Source: Hypsibius dujardini | Taxonomy: Eukaryota > Tardigrada > Eutardigrada > Parachela > Hypsibiidae | Direction: 5' to 3' | NCBI GenBank assembly: GCA_001579985.1 | Contig: LRSR01001583.1 | Location: 1 to 22,858 of the forward strand | Length of the DNA: 22,858 nt | Part shown: positions 9,984-18,792 of the stretch, in pieces | Layout: every line of letters begins with the position of its first letter | Position numbering within the stretch: the stretch's first letter is position 1 | The notes under the pieces: generated by a model | Told to the model about the DNA's origin: nothing | What the model saw: only the letters and a program-made list of their open reading frames with translations | The model's database searches: none | Position numbers and translations under genes: made by a program

Positions 9984-11088
9984 TTCTTGATGCTCTAGCC
10001 AACTCCTGGTGCTATACGATTATTGGTAAGACAATATATTTTTAAAAGGTCACGCGGTCGTGTTATACATTCGCCCTGAAGCACGTACTGCTTCTCCTAT
10101 ACAGAAACTGATGTGAGCTATGCACATCTTTCATCCGGGCAGTTATGTAGGTGACAATGCATTCTCAAATTTTAATAACGACTGATTCGCCAACTCAATA
10201 CACCGTAATAGGTGTTCGTGGTGATCCAGCACACGCAGCAGTCCGTTTACGGTCCCTCGTCATTCTTCAGCAGTCCTAGAAATGAGGCACGTTTCCTGTC
10301 AATTTTTGCACTTCCTTTAATTAATGGAACTGCATTATTTTCACGGTTTAAAATAATTCCCTTCCAACGTTCTCAGGGCTGCAACATCTTTCGTTCAGTG
10401 CTGTTTCGAACGACCTTTGCTCCGGCTGGACAAGATTCGGAAGCATTGAACGCGGCCCCCACGGAAAAGTCAAGGACCGTTTACGGAACGCAAGCCGAAA
10501 ACGGAATTAAGTATAACTATTTTATATAGAGCTATACATAAAAAGCAGGACACATTTATATTAATAATCAGCGCAAATAAGCTAAATATTTAAGCGTTTC
10601 GTGACTAGATGCTAAGGTACAATTATTTAATACGAGTGCATGTACTGGAATAGTAATTAATGCGAACGCTAGGACGCATAATAAATATTAGCCCCAATTG
10701 TAAATATTTATTGTGACAGCTATCGTTGACGTCATTAAAAAATGTTTACTTCAGTTTTAACTAATCAGTAAATAATATAAATACATAAATACTCCTCTTT
10801 ATGTAGAATTTAGTTAGCTGTATTATGTAAATACGTATATATTCAATGTATACGAAGAACGGTACAATTATCCCGTTTTTATTCGAACAAGTAGGTGTTC
10901 CTGTTTTACTGTCAAGAAAGCGTTACGTTTTAATCAGCTCTCAGCCAGTGATCATTTCGTTACTACTGTATCATCATCACCGCAATCTGCCTCGTACTGA
11001 GCTGAAACGGTACTGGTACGGTCACCAAATCTCTGTGCACAAACCTAATTCCCGACATCGTTCAAAGATTGAGGCTAGAAACGATTAG
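9984..11088 (+). pseudogene. ANF-receptor-like pseudogene, tandem duplicate of the 1802-6636 gene
   Basis: Four consecutive exons mirror exons 3-6 of the intact gene with identical or near-identical lengths: 9984-10025, 10105-10146, 10212-10286 and 10377-10511. Shared peptides include GSYVFVVIQHTQQSVYG, against GSYVFIVVQPTQQAVYG in the intact copy. Disabling changes are TAG at 9996-9998, TGA at 10114-10116, a GC donor (gcacgt) after 10286, and loss of one G at the donor after 10511, leaving AAG followed by tataac. No exon 7 is found. An exon-8 relic may lie near 10857-10912 (NGTI...VGVPVLLS). The transmembrane-exon relic at 10945-11088 follows an acceptor (tctcag) but has lost about 30 nt of the helix. 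Exons 1-2 are missing. Confidence 0.8.
10512..10856. other. AT-rich gap inside the receptor pseudogene
   Basis: This interval should hold the counterpart of the 261-nt exon 7, but no matching reading frame is visible. It is AT-rich sequence with many stops. Confidence 0.5.
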
Positions 11089-11502
11089 TAATAATGTCTG
11101 GAAATGCTGAGTTAGTTAGCAAATTGAATTAAAGCTGAAATCTTAGTGCAATCATAAAACCAATATGGTTCGAATTTGACTTGAACGTGGAAACCAACAG
11201 ATATCACAGTTTCTCTGTTTCAAAATATCCGTTCAACCGTGGCTCTCGAACCATTCTCTGAAATGAAGTTTTCAAAGCCAGTAGGCCTACAGCCAATCTG
11301 CAGTTCAAATAATCAGTAGATTTAATCAGCGAAATATGCAAAGGTTTTATGTATTGTAAGAGAATCGTAAAGTAATCTAATTTTATTATACCCGAATAAA
11401 AAAAAAAATAAATAAAAATGTTTGATCGCCTGGTAGTGAGGAACAGAGCAGGAAACATGGTTGTTTGATAAGGATTATTCAATTTACAACGTCTGTTCTG
11501 AT

Positions 11503-11961
11503 ACGGTTCGAAACCGGAGAGGTCCGGAGTGGTTCGGTTCGGTTTGGCGAGCAAACCGTTTTGAATTTTATCGGTTTAAATTCCAAACCGGTTTGAACCG
11601 ATTTCAAACCGATTGCAGATGAACAGGGAAATGCTATCCCGAGCTTAATTTCGGGGATGAGGACCGAAAGATTGTAGCTGACTGTGTGAGAAATTATTGC
11701 TACTCGACCCTAACGCAGTTATTATTTGTTTTTCTGCCACAAAATACAAGTTTAAATTAGGTTTGGTACTGTTTTCTCAAAAAAAAGCAGCAAAAACCCA
11801 AAACTTAAATAGAGGATTACAAACCGGTTCCAACAGGTTCTGTTCCGTTTCGGTTAAAAACAATGAAATTGGCTTGAATCGGTTTATACCCCCGAACCGA
11901 ACCGGGTAAACCGCAAACCGGACCAGTTAAAACCGGTTGAACCAAACCGTTAACATCTCTA
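11503..11961. mobile_element. AACCGG-rich inverted-repeat element (putative non-autonomous DNA transposon)
   Basis: Two arms, about 11503-11612 and 11818-11961, are packed with overlapping AAACCGGTTT, GGTTCGGTT and complementary motifs, so each arm can pair with the other and fold on itself. The right end, read inward on the other strand, begins TAGAGATGTTAACGG, which resembles hAT-type termini. No matching left terminus or 8-bp duplication was found. The interior (11613-11817) has no coding signal. Confidence 0.5.
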
Positions 11962-12090
11962 ATCATGCTTTAATTCTATATTCTTTTAAAACTAAAGCGT
12001 TTTTTATCGTCCAATTATATTTTTGTCGAAATTTATACTTGCTGAATGAAAATAATCCAACTAAGGTATCACTTTTGAGATCGGTAATAT

Positions 12091-12390
12091 CAATGTAGAA
12101 TCGCGACCCTCCGTGGTACTTTTTGTATCCCCCAGTAAATCAAACCCGGTAGGTCATAACAAGCGTTACGCTTCAATCGATCAATCAAGCGCTTGTTTCT
12201 CGCAAAAAAACGAGCACGAATCAATGAATCGACCGCAGAAAGGAAGGATGAAAACTAACTGTGACGTGCTTCCGCAATCAATCAATCGAGAGGTACGATC
12301 TTGTGATCCCCACGTCTTCGCAATCAATCAAAACAGTCGCTCTTTACTGTGTGATGACGTAGGCACCACGGATGGCTCAAGATTCTACTG
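12091..12390. mobile_element. 300-bp miniature inverted-repeat element, possible third family member
   Basis: The left end CAATGTAGAATCGCGACC and the right end, read inward on the other strand, CAGTAGAATCTTGAGCC both continue into TCCGTGGT(A/G)C, giving imperfect terminal repeats of about 28 bp. A TA follows the right end at 12391. The left flank is not a clean TA. The interior is rich in CAATCAATC-type motifs. The ends share GTAGAAT with the elements at 14025 and 21427. Confidence 0.5.
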
Positions 12391-13113
12391 TAGATAATAT
12401 CACTGATAGGTTAGATTGATTGGTGCGCCGATTCGCACTCGACAAGGATTTTGGGTTCCGCGTGATTCCGCGCTGTGTAGAGTTGGTGGGGTTTTTCCGC
12501 ATCCCTTTGGGAAAATTCATGCGGTGTCATAAGCTGATGTACGCAAGGTCAAAAAGCACGTCGATATTCGTCATGTATTATTCCTCTCTTATGTGCCTGG
12601 ACATTGAATCACGCGGCTGTCATCTGACGCGAGTTATCAGCTGTTTACGGCACCAAATATTGGCAGATAAGATATTTTCGCATTTACATGTTTACAGTAC
12701 GAACGTTGGGCTGCGTTTATTACTGTCTAAACTATTCATCACAGAATATTAAGGCGGGGTTATAGCCCATGAGGTCAGGTGAGGTGCGGCGAGTCCTTTG
12801 TTTTGCGCCAAAAGTCGGGAGTTTTCCTATCAAATGCTGAGGTGGGAAGGAAAAGGCGTTACTGATCAAGGACATTTGTGTGCGTCGAGAATTCGTTGAC
12901 CGTTTTCTTGCAATACACATTGCGTTAATGAGACAACCACCTTAATGGCAATCCTTTTTGTGGGAGGCCGTAACATTGGGCGGACACCGTAATGTGCTCT
13001 ACTGATGCTTTTGGCAATCTCATGACACAACGACTAAAGAGATGACCAAGATACAACAACGATCAAATAAATGGGATAAGATTTTGTAAATCTGGACAAA
13101 AAAGGTATGCGGT
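12391..13113. other. stretch downstream of the desaturase gene, no gene assigned
   Basis: A + strand frame of 110 codons (12420-12752, TTG start) has no recognisable motif and is probably chance. The desaturase 3' UTR should start here on the - strand, below 13114, but no AATAAA was found close to the stop. Confidence 0.4.
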
Positions 13114-15940
13114 TCATCGAGTACTGGACAGTTCGTCATAGCGAGTTATCTTGAGGCGCTGAGATGGCGGCACCGAGTTCTCCTCAACGGCATGAGGATG
13201 ACCGCCTTGGAGTATTCCTACCCGTTTCATGGCAAGGAGCTAAGAAGATTAAATCCAGTATTCCATTACTTTGGAATGATGGAAAGCGGCCGAAGCAAGC
13301 CTGACACACTGTCATTAACTTGACGGACTTACATTGTGGGCAGCGTTTGAGTGGTCATAGACACCCCCGAAGAAGGCAGCCGTGGCGTCCTTCCCGACGA
13401 ATGAGAGAAGCCAAGCACGGCCACCAGGATGGACGTCGAGGAATGTGGAGACGTCGTGGATAAAGCCCGAGATCAGAATGAGGAAATGTTCGGCGGATTG
13501 CTCTTGAACTGGAAAAAATAGATGGCCAGGCCGACTTTATAGGCGGACAGACAACAGCCAAAAGCCCTCAATAGAAAAACATCTAACAAGACAAATTGAG
13601 TAGATGCAGGTACAGTACAGACACAACAACAGAAAAAACACAGACATGGATGGACACAAATACAGACTTAGACACAGACACAGACACAGACACAGACACA
13701 GACACAGACACAGACACAGACACAGACACAGACACAGACACAGACATAGAAGCTCGACATCATGCGAGACTAAACAAAGATCCGGCAGCAGACTCTGGAT
13801 AAGACACCCATGGACACTCTGCAACTAGCAAGATTAAAGACTTACAGCTTTCCCATGAGATAACTGGAAGATTGTTGGTGTCTGTGGGCCATGCCAGACT
13901 GTCTTGAGTTTCTCGAAGACGCTGCAGCTGCATGGTCAATTGACCTTTTCGTACTTCGTTGTCGGGAAAGACCTACAGACAACACGTTGCAATTATCACC
14001 ATGCGAAACAACTTAATACATCTACTGTAGATTTCCGATTAATTGGTGCTTTTGCTCAATCAGCTCAGTCAAAAGAGATTGGAGCTGATTGGTTACAAAA
14101 ATAGACCACAAGACTGCACGTGCTTGATTGCCTACATTCTCGTTACAAATTGTGTGAGAATCGGGTGATTGATTACTTGATTGAGGCACTTCAGGGTTTT
14201 CAGCCCGTCGGAACTAATTTACTGGGGGCGGGGCGGGGTCCAAGAATCAGCATCAGTTGATCGGAATTCTACGGTATAATGTCTTTGTCTTTATTGTAAC
14301 AACGAGCTCACCTTGAGATGGCTAGCTAAGCCAATCATTTGGCAGCCCCGAATGAACCACTTTGTAGGGTCGTACTGATACCATTTGATGGCGTTCCTGT
14401 GGTCCATCGGAAATTGATGGTGAAAGTTGTGGTAGCCCTCACCGATGGTGACGAGAGCTGTGAGGAAGTGATCGCGGGGTGAGTGTTTATCGTCGAACGG
14501 CGTCTCGCCCAGCCAATGTGCCAAAGAGTTGACGCAGAACGTGGACTAAAGTAACAGCGGGACCATCAGATAAAATTTTATCATCAATATTGATACATGC
14601 ATGTTCAGAAAAACACAGACACAGACTCAGACACAGGCACATACACAGACACAGGCACAGATATGTACAAACAGGGACAATAGCATTGTACAAAAGTACA
14701 AAAAGTTGTAAAAGTTAATACAAAAGTTGTTTAATAAGCTTACGTGTTGAATAAACACCAAGCGTACTAGTCCAGCGTACACATAACCACCTTGGGCATC
14801 ACCCCACAACAGCCATGGTATCACAGTGGGCACGAGGAACGCCATAGTAGATGCCAGTGCCAGGTAGTGCTTATGTTGCCATTTGACGACCTCGTTTTTG
14901 GACAAATCACTGACATCCACAGCTGCCAATTTCCCCGGTGGTTTCCGCAGCATCCAGCCGATATGGGACCAGAAGAGGCCACGGTGCGCGCCGTAAGGGT
15001 CAAGGTCAGTGTCTGTGTACCGGTGGTGAGCACGATGGCCTTGAGACCACCATTTGATGGATCCTTCCACGGCACCGGCACCACCGACGGCGAGAATGTA
15101 CTGCAACGATTTCGAGGCATTGTAGGAGCGGTGGGACCAGAGGCGATGGTATCCGGCCGTGATGCCTGTGTGAGACGGAAACACCATTATTAATCAAGCC
15201 ACGCGGTACTCTGGAAGGACAATAAACAATTTGAGTACCAATACTACCAATAAAGATGAATTTTGTTCTCGATTAGACGGCCAAATTGTCTAGACCGTGT
15301 CTGCTTATCGCATCTGTTGTCGCTGTGTCTGTGTCTGTGTCTGTGTCTGTGTCTGTGTCTGTGTCTGTGTCTGTATCTGTGTTTATGTCTGCGTTGCAGC
15401 CAGTATCTGTGTTTGTCTCTGTGTCAGTGCCTGTGCATGTGTCTGTGTAAGCCTAATGTGCATGTGTCACATGGAACGTCTGTCATAATCAAATGCATGG
15501 ATCTAATAATACTACGTCATTTTAACTGATGCTTTTTCAGTGCACGAAACCCTGAAGCACCATGCCAAGCGCACATCTCGAGATTGTGAGATAGGTACAA
15601 ATAGATGTGGTTCTGAACGACGACCACGGTCCGTCTAACATCGTAAGCTCATTTCCTCCCACTCACCTAATCCAGTGAAGAAATAGTAGATGACGCTGAA
15701 AATGGCAGTTTCCCAGCGGAGCTTTGTGAAGCAGGCTCCAATAAGTGCTAATAGCGGTATCAAAGTGAGAATCCCGACGTTGAGCCAGTTGAGTTCTCTG
15801 TGCCAGTTGCTCCAGCTCAGAGCAGGAGGTCGTAATGTAGCCTTCAAGGTACGGGAGATGTAGTTATCTGGACTTTCTCGAACGATGGCATCGGAACCCG
15901 AAACTGCCGAAACGAGCGGAGCACTAGATTGACGCGTCAT
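13114..15940 (-). CDS. delta-9 acyl-CoA desaturase with C-terminal cytochrome b5 domain (OLE1-type)
   Basis: It inserts a cis double bond at C9 of saturated fatty acyl-CoA in the ER membrane, taking electrons through its own b5 domain. Exons on the - strand are 15940-15667, 15165-14744, 14545-14312, 13972-13846, 13508-13333 and 13239-13114, with phases 1,0,0,1,0 and all GT..AG. They give 452 residues. The diiron histidine boxes are HRLWSH (98-103), HRAHH (135-139) and HNFHH (271-275), with NSLAH at 238-242. The b5 domain at about 345-430 has HPGG (379-382), GKDAT (391-395) and the second heme ligand H405 in YDHSNAAHN. Hydrophobic helices lie around 55-75, 78-96 and 186-207. The first in-frame ATG is taken as start (A at -3). 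The fused C-terminal b5 and blocks such as [14 protein letters not shown] and [11 protein letters not shown] are fungal in character. Introns hold local repeats, so the gene is resident in this genome. Confidence 0.9.
13671..13746. repeat. (ACAGAC)n hexanucleotide microsatellite in the fourth coding-region intron of the desaturase gene
   Basis: About twelve near-perfect GACACA units lie within the intron 13509-13845, just upstream of the b5-domain exon. Diverged units extend left to about 13610. The long Asp-Thr, Arg-His and Leu-Cys reading frames it creates are artefacts of the repeat. Confidence 0.95.
14025..14274. mobile_element. 250-bp TA-flanked miniature inverted-repeat transposon in a desaturase intron
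   Basis: The left end CTGTAGATTTCCGATTAA and the right end, read inward on the other strand, CCGTAGAATTCCGATCAA match at about 21 of 26 positions. TA flanks both sides (14023-14024 and 14275-14276). There is no coding capacity. It lies in the intron 13973-14311. The ends match those of the copy at 21427-21804. Confidence 0.7.
14613..14662. repeat. degenerate ACAGAC/ACAGGC microsatellite in the desaturase intron 14546-14743
   Basis: CACAGACACAGACTCAGACA followed by ACAGGCACA-type units, with the purine-rich strand the same as at 13671. Confidence 0.85.
15323..15450. repeat. (GTGTCT)n microsatellite in the desaturase intron 15166-15666
   Basis: About nine perfect GTGTCT units (15323-15374), then decayed units to about 15450. 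It is the same hexamer as at 13671 on the opposite strand. Confidence 0.95.
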
Positions 15941-15950
15941 CCTTGACCAT
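15924..15950 (-). promoter_or_regulatory. overlapping upstream ORF at the desaturase start
   Basis: An out-of-frame ATG at 15950 precedes the desaturase ATG (15940) by 10 nt and encodes eight residues (MVKDDASI) before TAG ending at 15924, past the main start. Its -3 base is T, against A for the main start, so leaky scanning is plausible. Whether it limits translation depends on the true transcript start. Confidence 0.35.
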
Positions 15951-15997
15951 AAACTCAAACTGCAGTATGAAGTCCTCTCGGCGAGTCCACTTTCTTT

Positions 15998-16072
15998 CTG
16001 CAAAAAAAGGGATAACGTCTGATTCTCAGCGCCGGGGCTCTGCTTAGCTCTTAGATAGAAAGGCTGACATAC
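15998..16072 (-). other. probable 5' leader intron of the desaturase gene
   Basis: On the - strand, TTTTTTTGCAG ends at 15998 directly before the first exon sequence, and GGGGTATGTC gives a donor at 16072. The 75-bp size matches other introns here. A further TTGTTTTCCAG lies just upstream (about 16094), so more than one leader exon is possible. The frame stays open from the acceptor to the ATG at 15940, so an N-terminal extension cannot be excluded. Confidence 0.45.
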
Positions 16073-16214
16073 CCCAGGAAAATTGAAATAGACTGGAAAA
16101 CAAGCAAACTCGAAGAGATACTTGAGTCAAATGTATGGATAAAAGGAAGACAAGCTACATGCGCAAACGACTTGAGAAACATTCGGATGTAATGATAGAC
16201 AAAAAGCTATAGAG

Positions 16215-16345
16215 GCAAATGGGCTTGCAGGAAGACAAGAAGACAGGCAGGCAGGCAGATAAACAGATAGACAGACCGACAGACAGACAGACAAAGAGAC
16301 AAACAGCCATAAATAAACAGACACACAGACACACAGACAGTAGAC
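16215..16345. repeat. degenerate ACAGAC / GACAGACA tract upstream of the desaturase gene
   Basis: Mixed GGCAG, ACAGAC and GACA units. It lies in the 5' flank or a leader intron of the desaturase gene. Confidence 0.85.
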
Positions 16346-17671
16346 AAACAATTCTCGTCGTACCCGCTTTTCGCCGTTGCCCGTTAATGTCCGATTAGCA
16401 AACTCGACGATAGGAAATGTCCGGTCATTAAGGAAATAGGACACGGCGTTAGTCGAAGGTAGGTCCCTCGGGGGTTCTCTATTGTAGACTAGACTCTGAA
16501 AGTCATCTTGTACAATTCGACGTACAAGCTATGCGTCGTGTTGGATGTTTGTTTATGAGTTATGACGATTCAGCATGCGCACCCAGCATGCAATAGGAAT
16601 GTCACACAGGTGGCCACAACATCCGATGCGATTTGCGAGCAATAACAGTCAGCTGTTTCCGTGAGTGCCCGTCACCGATCACGACGATCGCGCGTGAAGG
16701 CCTGTCTCAGCAATAGAAAATACAAGCTATTGCTCGCGCTCTGCGCTCGCAAAAGGCAGAAATTTTGGCTTTGCAAGGCCATGTTGGAGTTTTTAAATTT
16801 AGTGTTGTCTTATGTTTCTTTTTTCACTCTGTCTGTCTTTGTCTCCGTCTCCGGTCCTATAGCTTTCCTGCCTATTGTGTGGAATCAGGCTTAATTTTAT
16901 CTTTCGATTACTTTCAAAAGTGGAACAGATTCATCAATCAATCAACGCAGGTCAAACATGGAAATCGAGAAGTTTTGGATGTTCTAAAAATTTCCCGATT
17001 CCAGAACAGAAATCTAGCACCACCCGGAACTCTTACAACAAGAACTGCTCCTTTTTGAAACATGGGTTTTAAAACAGAAAGTCAGTGAGCCAGTAAATTT
17101 TCAATCAGGGGACGGGTAGCCCCTGCGTCTTAATAATGTCTTAATAGTAAAGCTGCAATGGAAGTTTACAGCGGAAAAGAAATGCGAGGCTTTATCGTTG
17201 TTGCTTTATCTGTTTTAGACATGTTTTATTTCATTTATATATTTAAGTGCGGCATTAGTTCTTACATAGACATCTCGTACCTTGATCCTTGCGTGGTGCC
17301 TGTAAACGCTGCTAATGTTTATCACTCGATTCCCTAGGCTTCAGATAAATATAGATAGCTGCGTTGGGGAATTCAGTCAACTTCCGTACTTTATACCGCT
17401 TCTTTAATATATCAGACTGGATTTGTGGGCATTTCTATGTGGTTGGTGGGAAGGGCCCTGAATGTTGTTGGGCAAAAAATGTATCGCCAGTTTTCAGGGA
17501 CATTTAAGTCTAATGGCCGACTGGTTTATGCTCTTTGAATTGCAGTACAACCACCATAAATAGAAGACAGGACCTTACGTTTTATTATAATCATACTCGC
17601 ACACGAGAGATAATGGACCTCTTCTCTTGTTGATAAATCAGCAATGGGGCGATGATATTGACATCGTAAAT
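16346..17671. other. intergenic stretch between the desaturase and RIIa-domain genes
   Basis: The desaturase promoter probably lies in its left part. No convincing exon was found on either strand. CATCAATCAATCAACG occurs near 16933. TTTATT at 17581-17586 reads AATAAA on the - strand and could serve the RIIa gene upstream on that strand, about 410 nt past its stop. Confidence 0.4.
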
Positions 17672-17780
17672 ATATAGACAGATAGACAGACACAAACAGA
17701 CGAGAACGCAGACAGACAGACAAACAGACATGCAGGCAAGCAGACAGGCAGACAAATAGACAAACAGACATGCAGGCAAG

Positions 17781-17815
<35 letters not shown>

Positions 17816-17821
17816 ATAGAT

Positions 17822-17851
<30 letters not shown>
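17672..17851. repeat. (GACA/CAGA)n microsatellite tract
   Basis: Runs of GACAGACA are interrupted by CATGCAGGCAAGCAGACA, which occurs twice (about 17729 and 17769), showing an internal duplication. It lies in the probable 3' UTR or flank of the RIIa-domain gene. Confidence 0.95.
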
Positions 17852-17852
<1 letters not shown>

Positions 17853-17995
17853 ACTAGATAGTAACATATCTTTCGCCTGACTCTTTGCCAATTTATATTG
17901 CGTACATCAACGGAATAATTAACGCTAGCCAAATCAATTTCCATGGTAATTTTATCACGTTCCAACATTTGCTAACAAGACTCGAATTACAAATC

Positions 17996-18792
17996 TTAAT
18001 CATCGTTCTTGACAATGGGTGCTGGGTCTTTCGCATCCGTTGCTACTGGCGCCGCCACCGTCTTCCCCGTCGTTTCCAACAACCGAATGATCCGTCCCGG
18101 TGCAGACTTCCTCTTTTCCAGCTTCCTCCTGCGCTTCTCCGCCAAGTCCACCTTTGACTTGACCGTATGCCACCACCCAGAATGACATTCATCCAGCTGC
18201 GACGGCGCCATGTCCAACGACGACGGATTGACCCCAAAGTCGTCACTACTCGTGCACTGACAGTAGCCTTTGCCCTGCGAACAGTAACAGCACGAATACG
18301 CCTTCCCATGGTGATCCGTCCCCTTCACCACCGGACTCGACGAGCCCGTTTCCGAGCCATTATCCATTCGACAAGGCACTCTTGTCTTTCTTGGTTCTAG
18401 CGTTTGTGCCGGTGCCTTAAAAATCGGCTCAACGGGTACGTGGACCTTTTTTCTCAAATCCGGGATAAATTTCGCCGATTTCGATAGGGACCTGCGGATG
18501 CGGTTGGGTCCCTGCTGCGCGAGGGTCCGCTTAAAGGGTGCGCCGCACGGCCAAGGTACGCCGAATTCGGTCTGCTTCTTTGCGTTGAAATAATTGGCGG
18601 CGTAGGTGACAAAAGTGTCAGAATCTTGCGGAATATGATCCCTAAAAGATGAACTGTGCTCTATATTTTTTTCGAGTTTTTTCGGATTCTTTCTGGGGAA
18701 TCTTACATTATGAAACTGCGAACAAACATCCGAAGCGCCTCGTCGATCTCTTTGGGGAGCTGGAAGACAGGCTCTTTATGAGCATTCACCAT
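17996..18792 (-). CDS. RIIa (Sp17/CABYR-like) docking-domain protein, two exons
   Basis: Exon 1 is 18792-18707 and exon 2 is 18641-17996 on the - strand. A 65-bp intron (gtaaga..ttttag) joins them in phase 2 to give 243 residues. Residues 10 to about 50 fit the RIIa dimerization/docking fold: FQLPKEIDEALRMFVRSFI, then IPQDSDTFVTYAANYFNAKK, matching the pattern of two amphipathic helices, proline, then YF seen in Sp17, CABYR and ropporins. Those proteins bind A-kinase anchor-type helices in cilia and sperm tails. A motif FGVPWPCGAPF follows. The middle has a cysteine cluster (CCYCSQGKGYCQC) and the C-terminus is lysine/arginine-rich with a coiled-coil-like segment (VDLAEKRRRKLEKRK). The ATG is the first in frame, with A at -3. 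Function is inferred from the one domain; the remaining three quarters are unrecognised. Confidence 0.7.

Noticed and set aside
11503-11520. tRNA B-box-like GGTTCGAAACC
   Set aside because: No A-box or cloverleaf fits around it; it is part of the AACCGG repeat element.
12420-12752. 110-codon + strand frame
   Set aside because: It starts only at TTG and has no motif, splice context or partner exons; such length is expected by chance in a window of this size.
13537-13828. Long reading frames of Asp-Thr, Arg-His and Leu-Cys repeats on both strands
   Set aside because: They are translations of the ACAGAC microsatellite and sit inside a desaturase intron.
13760-13845. Desaturase ending at the TGA at 13760-13762
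   Set aside because: A strong GTAAGT donor at 13845 and an in-phase downstream b5 exon with HPGG explain the sequence better; the read-through peptide has no family match.
17672-17851. CRISPR-like array from regularly spaced CAGACA motifs
   Set aside because: It is a eukaryotic simple repeat without unique spacers.
17526-17968. Reading frames with many Cys-Leu-Ser-Val repeats
   Set aside because: They are produced by the GACA microsatellite on the opposite strand; there is no codon structure outside the repeat.
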